Shown: in pieces, positions 10,786 through 23,250 of the stretch
Layout of the letters: each line of letters opens with the position of its first letter
How positions within the stretch are numbered: the stretch's first letter is position 1
Source of the DNA: Hysterangium stoloniferum
Lineage: Eukaryota; Basidiomycota; Agaricomycetes; Hysterangiales; Hysterangiaceae
Direction of reading: 5' to 3'
Length of the DNA: 64,000 nt
NCBI GenBank assembly: GCA_015178975.1
Contig: WHVD01000072.1
Location: 186,001 to 250,000 of the forward strand
Position numbers and translations under genes: made by a program
Notes under the pieces: generated by a model
The model's input: the letters and a program-made list of their open reading frames with translations, nothing else
Databases searched by the model: none
What the model was told of the DNA's origin: nothing

Positions 10786-12322
10786 CCTGCCAGCTTTCAA
10801 CAATGGGGATTGGATGCAGGTAATCATCAGAATAAATGGAGTCCATATCCATTTATTCCCTACTCTTGGAATGAATGTAATATTCCTGAACCAGAGGAGA
10901 CTGAATATCAGGTATTTTAGTATCAATTTCAAAATATGATATAGATTAATGCTCATACTTTCATGTAGCATGCATCAAAATTTAGTGAAGACAGTGAAGC
11001 AGACATTCAAGAGCCCTACATTTTCCCTCTAAATAGACCAAACCCCAACCAGTTCAGAGGTGCAAAGGAGAGGGACTGTGTGAGGAAGCTTTGTTTGAGA
11101 AGCAGTCTGAAAGAATACTCAGAAAACAACCCAGGTGGGAATTATATAAGAGACTTAGAGTATGAAATGTTTTAATGCAAATAAAAAGGTTTTCTGTACA
11201 TAATATTCATTTTTAAGAATACATATAATACAGTATAGAACTTCTAAGACATAATATTTGAAATTGTTTTGAGCCTTGGCCCCCTGACATATGTAGAGCC
11301 TCCTTTTCCCCCTTTACTTAGATCTTAACAATATCCTGAAACAGTCCTACATCCAATTATCCCCTGATGATCTACCTTTAAACATACACAACTTTTTCAA
11401 AACCTACTGAAGCACTTGTAGCATATACAGTAAAGCCAGGTACCACCATTCTCTGCCATAGATGTTGACAAAGAAGCCATTAGATTAATTGAATATGAAA
11501 TGTTTGATACTTCAAAAGCAGCAGGGTGTGCCAGCTTTCAATAATGGGGATTGGATGCAGGTAATCATCAGAAGAAATAGAGTCCATATTTTTTGTTCCC
11601 TGCTCTTAGAATGAAACCCTAAACCCTAACCCTTATGTGTTTTCTGTATATAATCATTTTTAAGAGTATATAACACAGTATAGAACTTCTAAGACATAAT
11701 TTTTAACATTTTTTTGAGCCTCTGTCATCCACAGGTAAAGTTATTTCACCTAATGGACCCACCATACCTTACCTGAGTAGCATGGACTGATACCCCAGCT
11801 GACCCACATAACTGGCTATGTCTCACAGTGAGAGACATATACCATGAATAATACTACAAATATCTCTGGGCTTACCTGAAAAAAATTAGCTCACCCCTCA
11901 CCATCCTCCCAGTTACACCCCTGCACTGGCTTTGTGACCATGGTCCAATGTAACTGTCAGCCACATATCAAAACCCCAGCGCTCATCATTGCACATCATC
12001 ATTGTCACTGATGGTGATGTGATGGCAGCTGCACTTCCTAAATGTCTGCAAAAAGTTCCATTGTTTTTTCCTACCATTGTGTAAACATTTTCTAGTACTA
12101 TTACTTGTTTATTATGTCCATTTTCAATAAATAAAGACAAGCTTGCAGACCGAGGATCCCAAAAGAAAATTGGTTGAGATTTAGTGTGTGAAAAACTTAT
12201 TACCAAAGCAGGGAAGTGTTGAACTGCACCAACAAATGCATGACATGATATTACTTCACGTGAGTCCTCCACACTGCTGATATCACTCATCCCTCTTTTC
12301 ATCACTCCCTATCCCTTTTACA
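10786..12322. repeat. Direct repeats in otherwise unassigned DNA
   Basis: A ~85-bp segment at 10788-10870 (GCCAGCTTTCAACAATGGGG) recurs at 11528-11612, and a ~75-bp segment at 11192-11265 recurs at 11632-11705, in the same order. This suggests tandem duplication of a ~440-740-bp unit. Between the repeats, 11615-11634 reads as three CCCTAA-like units. The minus-strand ORF 11913-12305 has no recognisable domain. The DNA may be the 5' flank of the KDZ element that follows. Confidence 0.45.
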
Positions 12323-14258
12323 ATGCCCAAGGCTTCCAAGACCAAATCCACTTCATGTAAGGTAATGTCATTTGAGGTTGATAATGAAACTGGACAGGTA
12401 GTGCAGACCACTTGAGGTCCCTGCAATATAGTTCAAGCACAGGCTGACCTTAGGGTTTGATGCAAAGCTATGATAGAAAGTATGTATCTTTTTAGCTATA
12501 TTAACTCTTGCTTACCTCCATCTATCCAGGTTTGACTGTGATTGAACAAGAAGTATTGCAAGAGCATGGGGTCAGTGTGCCAACCCTTTCACCTCCCCTC
12601 CACCAACTTCTCAGAGTGGTGCAGTTGGTATGGATGCTGTGGACTCTATGGATGTAGTAGAGAATGACAGTGATGGGGATTGGGTTACTGATGTGGGTGA
12701 TAAACTGGATGAGATTTATTGTGAGTTAGAAGATAGTATATGTGATATGGAATCCAATTATGTCCATTATATTAAGTTAGTATGTTTTACTCCTTCAAAT
12801 TTTCTCTAACTTATTGCTTGGCCTGTTATGTAGAACATCTGATATCTGTGATCACCATGATCATCTCAAACATCAAAATGCAGCATGAGCATTAATACTC
12901 CCTTTGCTCATGGGTGCTCACCTTCAGTGGGAGCATACTGGACCTCCCAAAGTCATACCAGAAGTTGAGGTGCATAGTCCTATTCTTGTTATTGACCTTT
13001 TTGGTATGCTTTTTGATCTATTTGCATTGTTGATCTGTGTTGACATTGTGTTTTTAGAGAGTCAAGATGTCATGTTCCCTCTAGATGACCAAACACCCCT
13101 TAATGTAACCATGGCACATCATGGTTACTTTGGAACCCCTCACCATCCTTCAATTGCCATATTGACATCCACATTAGAATTACTCCATGTTCTGATGGCA
13201 CAATACCCTCAGCTTAGTATTCAGGTGTTTGTCAAAGGAGTTTGTGATCTGCATTGAGTAAGTCTTTAAATCTATATATCAGCTGATCTAATTACTCTGC
13301 TAGGTTCCTTATAAGTCTAGTCTTAGAACTCAAATATCCAGCACATTTGATGTTTACCTTGAAGTTTGCTGATGTATTGACATCACAATTAATGAAGCAC
13401 TCAAATGTGATACCCCTCACTGGAGAGTGCAAATTGCATGTGTCCCATGTACATATATAGTTGAAGATGAACAGCCTCTTGAATTCAGTATGCAACTTAC
13501 AGTGGATGGTAATGAATCTCTCAAAAGCTGTGAATGGAACCATGGACAAAAGGATGAGCAAGGCCATATGATCAATTCTCCAAGTATTGAATGCATGAAC
13601 AGCTATCAAATAAACTGTATCTTTGCTGGCAGGATGTTAACATATTCAAGAATGAGGTCAAACATCATAGGATATCTACTTCCACTTCAATGGTGGGGCT
13701 AATTTTGCCCTTTAATCTCTGTTATTATCTTACTTATATCCTTTCAGTCAAATAAAATAGCCCCCATGGAGCCTGCACAGCATTTAGTCTTTTTGGCTGA
13801 TGACCTGGAAGGATGGCCCATTGATGGAGTAGAAGAGGTTACCCCCTGTGTTCAACCATGGGCCAACCTCACTGATGAGAGGAAGAAGAATCAATTAGGC
13901 CTCTTTGATGAGACTGGCCTCTTCCTTTCAGTATGCTGACATGGAGTTGCACTAGTTATGTGTGATATGGTACACAGTGGTGAGCTGTAAGTGTGGTTTC
14001 CATTCTTGTGAATGAGTCATTGATACTCTGGCATTCTATTACAGAGCCAAGTATGCTCTAGCAGTCTCCAATGAGGTAATAGACACATTTGGTGACCATC
14101 TAATGATAGGATATGACATTGGATGCAGATTTTCAAAGACAGCCAACAGCAGTCCACTGCTTGGACCCAAGATCTGCAAGCATAAGACTAGGTTCTGTGT
14201 TGGATCCGTTCATGGTCATGCACACTGTTGCCTTTGTCAAATTGACTGGCATCCATCA
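12323..14258 (+). pseudogene. KDZ-superfamily transposase pseudogene (5' part)
   Basis: Spliced gene remains of a Kyakuja-Dileera-Zisupton transposase. A likely start is MPKASKTKSTS at 12323. Landmarks follow in family order: GYFGTPHHPSIAILTSTLEL and LSIQVFVKGVCDLH (13110-13255), then CVPCTYIVEDEQPLEFSMQL and TVDGNESLK (13437-13535), then GLFDETGLFLSVC-stop-HGVAL (13900-13950), and AKYALAVSNEV, GYDIGCRFS, GSVHGHAHCCLCQ (14045-14240). A clean intron (GTAAGT...TTACAG, 13987-14044) rejoins SGEL with AKYAL. The TGA at 13937 stands where the family has Arg (CRHG). The gene ends abruptly at a Tc1 insertion (TA at 14259). Its 3' half was not found in this window. Confidence 0.85.
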
Positions 14259-14260
14259 TA

Positions 14261-14680
14261 CAGTAGGCAACAAAACCGTTCAGATGTTTCTTTGTTTTGA
14301 AAAGATCCTTTAGCATTAGCCCAAAATAAATTCTAGAAATTCTGAATAAATTATGATAGATACTCTAATACCACTGAATGTTGATTACATAACCATGATG
14401 TCATATGTCCATTTATGGTGATGTAATAATAGGATTAATGAAGCTTGTGCATCCAAATGGTTTTGTTGCCTGTATTTTATAAACCCTATATACTAAACTA
14501 GTACTTGGTATACCCTCCCTTGGCCTTAATTACAGCTTCTACTCTTCTAGGCATACTCTCTATCAAGTTCTGACACACCTCCTTTGGTATCTTTTCCCAT
14601 TCCACTTGACAGCACTCCCAAAGCTCCTCCACTCCACTAGGTGGTGTTTCATAGTCAGCTAACCTCCTTTTCAAGAGTTT
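14261..14680 (-). mobile_element. Tc1-like element, transposase 3' end and terminal foldback
   Basis: Begins CAGTAGGCAACAAAACC after TA, with an inverted copy of that motif at 14455-14472. The minus strand then gives the C-terminal transposase remnant: the KEVCQNLIESMPRRVEAVIK-like stretch ending at GGYTKY can be followed across frames at 14500-14650. It is cut at 14680 by an LTR starting TGTTACAACC. It lies inside the KDZ pseudogene. Confidence 0.8.
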
Positions 14681-15245
14681 TGTTACAACCTGTTCCCAGA
14701 TGTTTCAATATCTGACTTCTGATCTCCGACTTCCGACTTCTGACCTCCGACTACGGAACATCATAGTTACCGTATCATCTGTATTCTTCCCTTGTTCCGC
14801 ATTTGGTAATTTGTCCGTTGACAAGTATTCACTCATTTGTTTATTATATTCCCGTTTCGGAATATTGTGTTCCCAATATGTCTTATTGTATTTCCATTTT
14901 AAGATTACTTCTGTTTCCGTCTTATTATGGTCTTAGTTTGTAGTACAATAACGAGAAGACTTATATTAGTTTCCGCGAATTTGTACTTTACCTTAGATCT
15001 GATATCGACTTAGTTTCTTATTCCTTCTCCCGTCTTTCTGTACACTCGATATTCGGAACTCTTTGGAACTCTGAATATCCGTATCTTCCATCATAAATCT
15101 CACCTCCAAAATTAAGGACATTGAGCGTTTGCATAGAGGTGCAGCACATAAGCTGAAGCCAACGTCCTGACCCTATCTGATAGTTTCCGACTTCCCAGTG
15201 ACTTTCCGATAGTTCCGGAATAAGTTCCTGACATGGCACTTAACA
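14681..15245 (+). repeat. 5' LTR of Ty3 element A (565 bp)
   Basis: Starts TGTTACAACC and ends GGCACTTAACA. It includes a CTTCCGACTTCTGACCTC tandem (14715-14755) and, in inverted sense, the LTR block shared by all Ty3 LTRs here (15141-15165). The leader GTATATCAGATC and the gag ATG at 15280 follow directly. A matching 3' LTR is not in the window. Confidence 0.8.
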
Positions 15246-15279
15246 GTATATCAGATCTCAACTCTGCGACTCGCTCATC

Positions 15280-16617
15280 ATGGGTCCCAAATGCAAAGCT
15301 GCCAAAGGACCATCCTAACTTCAATCCCCGTTGCAACTTTATACAACCCAACCTGAAACCCCAATTCAGCCGACAACATCAGCTTCAGTCGAAGAAGTTA
15401 CTGAGGAGGTTACCGAGGTAACAAAGGATCCCAATGTTCCCCACACTTCTGACATCGAAGCAGAAGATCAGCCGGAATCATCAAAAAAGAAATCTTCCGA
15501 TGAACCGACTGAAATGTTGTTTATCAACTCCATTGTGAAATTCGCTGACAATTTGAAATCCGCTGAGGATAGTAAAGAATCATCCCGCACCGGAGTCAAA
15601 GAACCCGAACCATTTACCAGCAAGGATCCGAAAAAATTGAAGAATTTCCTTCTCCAATGCCATTTCTTTCAGTTTCCATGATTGACCCGCTGCATTTAAA
15701 TCCGACAGTCGAAAAGTCAATTTCGTGCTCTCTTATCTCAAGGATACCGCTCAGGATTGGTTCGAACCCAGACTATCCGGAATATCCGACGAGACACCCA
15801 TATGGCTCGACGACTGGGATGCTTTTGTGGAAGAACTGGAAACTAATTTTGGACCTTACGATCAATCCGGCGAAGTGGAAAATGAATTAATGACGCTTAA
15901 GATGAAGGAAAATCAATGAGTTTCTGATTATCTCATCAAGTTCAATACCCTCGCTGCAAGATGTGGATGGGACGATTCCGCCCTCAGGCACCATTTCTAT
16001 ATGGGACTTCCGTCACGCCTTAAAGACGAAATCTGCAAAGATGGGAAGCCTAAAACTCTCCAACTCATGCGGATTAAAGCTCAAACATCCAATGCCCATT
16101 ATTGGGAATGAAAAGCCGAGGTCTCTCGAGAGAACCTGACGGAACGTTCTCAGAACAACAAAGCGTCGACTAGCAAGTCTTCCGGCAACAACTCAGGCAA
16201 TAACACCGGCAACTCTGGCACTAATACTGGCAAATCAAATTCCGACCGGAAGAAAGACAAGAAATCCAACAAGAATAAACAGTCAACTTCTGACAAACCC
16301 GACATTTCCCATTTGTTGGGTACCGACGGTAAACTCACCCTGAAGGAGAAACAACGACGTATGGACAACGACCTCTGCCTTTTTTGTGGGAAAGGCAGAC
16401 ACAAGGTTTCCAACTGTACCATTAAATCTAAATCTAACTCTTCCAAGGCTCGCACGGCAACTTCCACTACAACTACAACATCTAAGGAAAAACCCACCAC
16501 GGAGTCGAAAAAAGAGTAAGCAACCCTCCAGAATTTGCATGGACAGAGGGTTGCATTGACTCTCTCCGTGTTTCCGAGGTTATCCATCTCAACGCGTCCG
16601 CTCTCTCTAATCCCAAT
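15280..16617 (+). pseudogene. gag: Ty3 element A gag, disrupted and cut by element B
   Basis: Starts MGPKCKAAKGPS, then an early TAA. The capsid-like region aligns with element B gag: DWFEPRLSGISDETPIW, DWDAFVEELETNFGPYD, AALRHHF-type and YMGLPSRLKDE segments, then the CCHC-type knuckle NDLCLFCGKGRHKVSNC at ~16365-16415 and the end TTESKKE-stop at 16519. There is a frame change near 15670. TGA codons at 15683 and 15917 lie where element B has Arg (HDR, TQR). After 16519 the start of pol (RLSISTRPLS-like) is reached, then the LTR of element B begins at 16618 and removes the rest from view. Confidence 0.85.
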
Positions 16618-17389
16618 TGTTAGGATACACAGGGTGGGTCTCCAGAGAAACCCACGGGATATCCAGTAGGACTTGGCTTCAGCTTATAGGCTGCACCCTC
16701 GCTACATCGTGTCGTCCAATTTCGAACAGGCAGACGGGAATCCCGGGGAGTCTGGGTGGGGTTCGTGGGTCGTAGGTCGTAGGTTGTAGGTCATGAGTTG
16801 TGAGTCGAGATCATTGAGAGAGATAGATGTGCTGGAGCCTGTGGGCTCTGACTAGTGTGAGCGGTCTGATAAGAGTAGGGTTTTAGGGCGGAAAATATAT
16901 TAGATTACTGGGGGGAATCTAAGCTAATTTTCTGACTGGATTGTATGTACAACATCTGCCAGTTTAAATAGACCGTGGAGTGAATAACATACCAAATCCA
17001 GTAATGACGAAACGAAACTAACAAAACATAAAACGGGAATAATAAACACCAAGTTTGGTGTTAGGAATGGGACGGAACGGAGTGGAGTCCAAATCGTGAC
17101 AAAGCATAACCCATAACGGGAAATGGAGCGGGAGCGGAGTCCTAAATCGTGACAGGTCATTTGACTAAAACGGGAATGGGGCTCAATTAGAGCGGTGATG
17201 GGATTCTGAGCGGGATCTGGTGACTGATGCGTGGGACGAAGACGGACATAGACAGAGACGGAGTCCAGGGGAAGTCCGGTGACTGATATGTGTCGTAATG
17301 AGGTCGAACTAACGAGTCTTGATGTAACGGAGTCCGGGCAGGAAATCCTATAAACAGACGATTGGTGCTTGTAGCACGTGGGGGCGTAC
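16618..17389 (-). repeat. 3' LTR of element B, major part
   Basis: Starts (plus sense) TGTTTAGGATACACAGGG, matching the TGTTAGGATACACACA start at 33562, and runs collinear with the solo LTR 35873-36690. At CGTAC (17385-17389) it is broken by element C; the LTR resumes after a second CGTAC at 27031 and ends TTGTAACA at 27076. Confidence 0.9.
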
Positions 17390-18095
17390 TGTCAGGGCAA
17401 TATATATAATATATATTTTTGCCATTTATTTTGATTTTAGTTTATTTTAACTAAATCTACATGTAGCAGTACAAGCATGGTACGAAAGCGATTACGTAAT
17501 CGCGTTGCCACCCGCACGAAAAGCAGCGCGGTGCAGTAGCACCGCAACATAACGAAGCGGTGGCACGACGCGAATGACGGCGTTGACATAATGCCGACGC
17601 TGCCACCCAAGACCCAATGGTCATACAGAGGCGGCCGCGCAGCAACACAGCGACACGGCACAATAGCACCGCGATGCGATGTAATGGCGGCACGGCGCAA
17701 ACGACGGTGCCGCCTACGCCCCGACAGACACACAGTGCGAAGCACTGTGTGTCCATGGAGGATTCCCTGTGCGCCATCACTGCAACAGCAGTTGGACCTA
17801 CACAGCGCCACACAGAATTACACAGCACCGCGCGGGATTACATAAGCGCCGAAGCGCAGCTATGCAATGTAAGGTGCATACATGACATTTTTAGTATTCT
17901 TCTTAGATTTTTCATAAATAAAAAATATTAAATAAATAGTATAAATAGGGGGCATGTACATAGTTGATCTTTAGTTTCAATCTTAGGAATCCCACTAAAA
18001 CAAGTGTGATCTCCCCTGTCATTGAGCTATCTCCTTTTCACTTTATTTTTGTGTTTTATCTTGTGTTTGGTAGCCTTGTTAGTGTTGCCCTAACA
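17390..18095 (+). repeat. 5' LTR of chromovirus C (706 bp)
   Basis: Comprises an AT-rich U3-like start, a CpG-dense module at ~17480-17860, a TATAAATA box at 17941-17948 followed by ATAGGGGGCATG, and a T-rich end. Only about two units of the ATTACACAGC-containing 20-bp repeat occur (17798-17845). The TATA placement suggests transcription starts downstream of ~17970 (inference). Confidence 0.9.
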
Positions 18096-18545
18096 GAAGA
18101 TTGAAACTCTCTAAACAACTCTACCATCTATCTCTCAAATCTATTCTCCTTTTCCTCTCCCTTATAACTCCCCACATCCAATTCCCCATTCCTCCATCTA
18201 TCAACCTCTCAGGCTCTGGGCACTGTCAAACAAATCTTCCTTATAGTGTGTTGTGACCTTTTTACTTAGGAACACCAACTGTTGGGGCTGGTTCTCTTTT
18301 GAGACAGCTTTTAGTTCTCCAGAAAATATCCAGGTAGTCAATCCTGTGATTCTGGGATCAAGCTCAAAAAGCTGACAACTGGGTGTTCAGTGAAATGATT
18401 AAATAGTCCTTTTAGTTTAAGTAGATAAGTGTGATCAAGGGCACTTTTGTAGTTAATTTTCTTTTACACACACACTCCTGAGGAAAGATCAGTGCACAAC
18501 CTACCCTATTGGACCCCACCTCTTTTTTCCCTTTTAACAGATACC

Positions 18546-19477
18546 ATGGATACCTCTTCCTCTCCCACATCCTCTACTCCTTCTATTCAAGAGTTGCTGC
18601 AAAAGATACTTCAGATGCAACAGCTTTTGAAAGAACTTCAGCCATCTCTAACCACCTCATCAGCTAAAACCTTGAAAGTAGCTACTCCAGATCCTTTTGA
18701 TGGATCTCAGAAAAAAACAGAAACTTTTATTTCCCAACTCATGCTCTATTTTCATGGGAAGAAGGTAAAGGATGACTCTGACAAGATAATCTTTGCCCTA
18801 TCTTACATGAAAGGAGGCACTGCTGAACCTTGGGCCAAACTCAAAGTCAAAGAGTATAACAACAAGGGTGTTGACTCTTGGGAGAACTTTGTAGAGGAGT
18901 TCAATCAGACTTTTGGAGACCCCAACCTGCCAGTACAGCTAGGCATAAGCTGAATCAACTCAGACAAGGATCACAGAGTGCTGAGGAGTACATTTCTCAG
19001 TTCAAACAATTCAAAGAGGATACATTGTACAATGATGCAGCCCTCATTGAGAAATTTGAACAGGGACTCAACTCTGCCTTGGTTGATAAGATATATGCTC
19101 TCCCAGAAATGCCTACTACCTTGAAAGAATGGTTTGAATGGGCCACCAGATTAGATAGACACTGGAGACAAAGGGAGGCTAGTAGAAGAAACTTTGGCCA
19201 GTCTTCCAAATCCCATAAACCAGCCATACTCCAGAAAAATATCCTGCCCAGCCAAACAGCCCAGACTGCTAAACCATCTAAGGCTGTACCTATGGAAGTA
19301 GATTCAGGATGGAAGGCTGTCAGACCTCTCATATGTTTCAAGTGCAGAAAGCCAGGACATAAGGCCACTCAATGCAACTCAAAGATGGATATTAATAGTA
19401 TGGACTTTGATGCTCTGAAGGCCTATATGAAGGAAGAATTGCAGAAAGAGCAGGGTGGACAGAAAGAGGATTTTTAA
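18546..19477 (+). pseudogene. gag: Chromovirus C gag, one frameshift
   Basis: Structural protein of the retrotransposon particle. ATG at 18546 (MDTSSSPTSST); the longer upstream reading lacks an ATG. Residues 15-40 are a Q/L-rich predicted coiled coil. Then comes a retrotransposon gag core (TPDPFDGSQKKTETFISQL, WAKLKVKEYNNKG), which changes frame at ~18938, where one base appears to be missing between CAG and CTAGG. It continues in the other frame as KLNQLRQGSQSAEEYISQFK and a CCHC knuckle CFKCRKPGHKATQC at ~19340-19380. Stop TAA at 19475-19477. No CpG occurs anywhere in it; Arg is always AGA/AGG. Total length about 310 codons, normal for this class. Confidence 0.9.
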
Positions 19478-19497
19478 AGGCACCATTGGTGAAGGAC

Positions 19498-22400
19498 ATG
19501 TCCCAATGGAGTAATAGATTTAGTATATTAGAGGATCCCAAAGAAATTATCTCAAATCAATCAGAAACTCTAGACACTAATTCAGAACCCATGTCAGCCC
19601 CACCCTCTCCAGAAAATCCCCCTCAAAGAATTTATATCAGAAGTCTTAACCCCAAAACCTCTACCCAGCTTCCTATTGTTCTCAGGTCTTTGGACACAGG
19701 AGTTAGAATGTCAGTAACTGTACTATTAGACAGTGGAGCTACTGGTTCCTTTTTGGACAAAAGATTTGTGGAATACCACAATCTCAATACAATTAAACTC
19801 CCCAGACCTATCCCTGTCTACAATGTTGATGGGACATTAAACCAAGGAGGCTCTATCCATGAAGAAGTAGAATTGACAATGATCTTCAAAGATCATACAG
19901 AAAAGGCACTCTTTGCTGTATGTGACCTTGGAGACAAATCTTCAATTATTGGACATACTTGGCTCTTTCACCATAACCCTGAAATCAATTGGAGAACTGG
20001 ACAAGTAGATTTGACTAGGTGTCCACCTGAATGTTCTCTCCAGATTAGGAAAATCAAGAAAGGTAGACAAAGGAAGGCAGCAGAGTCTAGAAGGAAACTT
20101 CCTAGTATCATTGAGGATGCAGATGAAAATGATGAGGAAGATGATCAGCTAGGAGTTGAAGACAGTGACAGGATCTGGATTACAACTATCTATCCTCAGT
20201 CTAATATCAATGCTACTTCTACTGTATCACAGAAGTTGGCAGAGGAATCTCATAAACAAGACCAGAAGAAAACCTTTGAGGAACTAGTTCCAAAATGTTA
20301 TCACCAGTTCAAGGGAATATTTTCCAAAGAGTTTTTTGACAGATTGCCAGATAAGAAACCCTGGGATCATGCCATTGAATTGAAGCCTGGATCAGAACCT
20401 TTTAGAAGCAAGCTCTATCCTTTAGCACCACATGAGCAGAAGGAACTGGATGAATTCTTAGGAGAGAACCTTAAAAGTGGAAGGATCCAACCCTCCAAGT
20501 CTCCTATGGCATCTCCAGTGTTCTTTATAAAGAAGAAGGATGGCTCTTTAAGATTGGTCCAGGATTACAGAAAGCTAAATGACATCACAATCAAAAACTC
20601 CTATCCTCTACCACTCATCTCTGACATTATCAGCAAGTTGAAGGGAGCCAAATACTTCACTAAGTTGGATGTCAGATGGGGCTATAACAATGTCAGAATA
20701 AAAGAAGGAGATGAATGGAAAGCAGCTTTCAGAACCAATAGAGGACTGTTTGAACCATTGGTCATGTCATGTTCTTTGGTCTTACCAATAGTCCTGCTAC
20801 ATTTCAGACCATGATGAATGACTTGTTCATAGAGTTGATTGATGGTCAAGTTGTCATTGTCTACATGGATGATATTCTTATCTTCACAAACACTTTGGAA
20901 CAACATAGAGAAGTGGTCAAAAGGGTCTTTGAAATATTGGAGAAAAATAAGCTTTATTTGAAAGCAGAAAAATGTGAATTTGAAAAGGAAAAGATTGAAT
21001 ATCTTGGACTTATTATTTCACATGGCTGCATCTCCATGGATCCAGTGAAGATAGAGGGTGTCTCCAAATGGCCAGAACCTACCACAGTCAAGGAGATTCA
21101 ATCTTTCCTAGGCTTTGTCAACTTCTACAGAAGGTTTATCCAGGACTTTGCAAAAATAGCCAGACCCCTTCATAATCTAACAAGGAAAGATACAGCATGG
21201 AAGTGGACTATGGAAGAAAAGGCAGCCTTTCAAGGCTTGAAGGACAAGGTCACTTCATCTCCAATTCTTGTCTTTCCTGATGACAGCAAACCCTACAAGT
21301 TAGAGGCAGACAGTTCTGACTTTGCAACAGGTGCTGTCTTGTCTCAGGAAGGACCAGATGGAAAGTGGCACCCTGTAGCCTTTTTATCTAAGAGTCTGAA
21401 TGAAGTGGAAAGAAATTATGAAATCCATGATAAAGAAATGCTGGCTATCATTAGAGCTCTGGATGAATGGAGGCACTATCTTGAAGGGAGTAGTCATACC
21501 TTTCAAATCTGGACAGACCATAAAAATCTGGAGTACTTTATGTCTGCCAAAAAACTAAATAGGAGGCAGGCTAGATGGTCCCTGTTTTTGTCCAGATTTG
21601 ACTTCACCTTACATCATAGGCCTGGTAAAAGTTCCCTGAAACCAGATGCTCTATCCAGAAGACCTGATCATGGGAAAGGAGAGAGGGATAATGAAGATAT
21701 TACCCTTCTCAAACCTTCTTATTTCAGGATCCAAGCTCTTAAACAGGGTCATGCTATATTAGTAGGACAGGAGACAGATCTGCTGAAGAAAATCAGACAG
21801 GCCAAAGATATGGAGGAAGTGGTAGTCAAGGCAGTAGAAGAACTGAAAAAATCAGGGAGTAAAAGAATTGAAGGCACAGAGTGGGCAGAAGAACAGGGTC
21901 TCATTCTCTTCAAAGGGAAAGTCTATGTGCCAAAGGATATGGAGCTTAGAAGGCAGATTGTTGAACTGCATCATGATGTTCATACCAGTGGCCACCCAGG
22001 CAGATGGAAGACCTTAGAATTGGTCTCCAGGAATTACTGGTGGCCAGGAATCTCCAGATTTGTTGCATCTTATACCAAAGGATGTGATAGGTGCAATAGA
22101 ACTAAGACATATCCTGCCAGTCCTGTTGGAAAGGTTGTACCAACCCAGATTCCTAAGGACATTTGGGAAATCATCACTGTGGATCTGATTACTGGACTAC
22201 CAGAAAGCCAAGGATACAATGCCATCATGGTAGTAGTGGATAGACTTAGTAAAATGATTCATATCATACCCACTACAGACCAGATTACTTCAGAAGGCAT
22301 TGCTAGGCTCTATAGGGACAATGTATGGAAACTCCATGGTCTCCCTTCACAGATCATCAGTGACAGAGGACCCCAGTTTGTCTCAAAATTCACAAGAGAG

Positions 22401-23250
22401 CTGAATTCAATCCTAGGGATCAAAGTTGCAGCTTCTACAGCCTATCATCCTCAAACAGATGGCCAGACAGAAAGAGTAAATCAGGAGGTAGAACAATACC
22501 TTAGACTCTTTGTGAATCACAGACAGGATGATTGCAGAATGGTTGTCTTTAGCAGAATTCTGCCATAACAACAGAGTTCAAGCATCTACTAGGCAGACAC
22601 CTTTTATTTTGAATAATGGCAGGCATCCTAGATTGGGGACTGAGCCTTTTAGAAGCAGCCAAATAAAATCTGTGGAGCAGTTTATTAAAGACATGCAGGA
22701 GGCAAGGAAAGAAGCAGAAGCTGCACTTCATAGGGCTGCTGATGATATGGCTAGATACTATGACCAGTCTAGAAAAGAGGCAGACATCTATAAGCCAGGA
22801 GATAAAGTATGGTTAGAAGGCAGAGACATTCAGACAGACAGGCCATCTAAAAAACTAGAAGACAAGCGATATGGACCCTTTGAAATCACCAAAGTTATTG
22901 GTCCAAATGCTTATGAGTTGAAATTGCCTTCTTCCATGAAAATCCATCCAGTCTTCAATGTAGCCAAGCTCAGGCCTTTCCATGAGGACACAATTCAAGG
23001 GAGGATACCTCCAGTTAGGCCTCCTCCAGTTGTAAAAGGAGATACTCTTGAATGGGAGGTTGAATATATCAAAGATAGCAGATTGGCAAGGGGAAAACTA
23101 CAATACCTGGTGAAATGGAAAGGGTACCCTCAAGAAGAATGCACATGGGAACCTGCTGACAATCTTGGAAACTCCAAAAAATTAGTGGATAAATTCCATA
23201 GCCAACACCCCTTTGCGCCCAGAAGAATCTCTGCTTTAACCTTCAATTGA
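19498..23250 (+). pseudogene. pol: Chromovirus C pol: PR-RT-RH-IN-chromodomain, two small lesions
   Basis: Polyprotein for reverse transcription and integration. First ATG in frame is 19498; the pol frame is offset from gag, consistent with frameshift or re-initiation. Protease LLDSGATGSFLDK (~19728-19765); RT with [19 protein letters not shown] and YMDDILIF (~20862); RNase H with EADSSDFATGAVLSQEG (~21303), WTDHKNLEYF; integrase with zinc finger (HTSGHPGRWKT, CDRCNRTK), catalytic D in TVDLITGLP, D in ISDRGPQFVSKF, E in GQTERVNQEVEQ; chromodomain YLVKWKGYPQEECTWEPADN at ~23100. Lesions: a 5-bp tandem duplication TCATG (20762-20771) inside RT, and an apparent 2-base loss near 22533 in integrase. 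No nonsense codons and no CpG until 22867. Confidence 0.93.

Noticed and set aside
17437..17845. Overlapping Arg/Cys-rich ORFs on both strands of the LTR
   Set aside because: The CpG-dense LTR module lacks stops by composition. The ORFs recur in the other LTR with frame differences.
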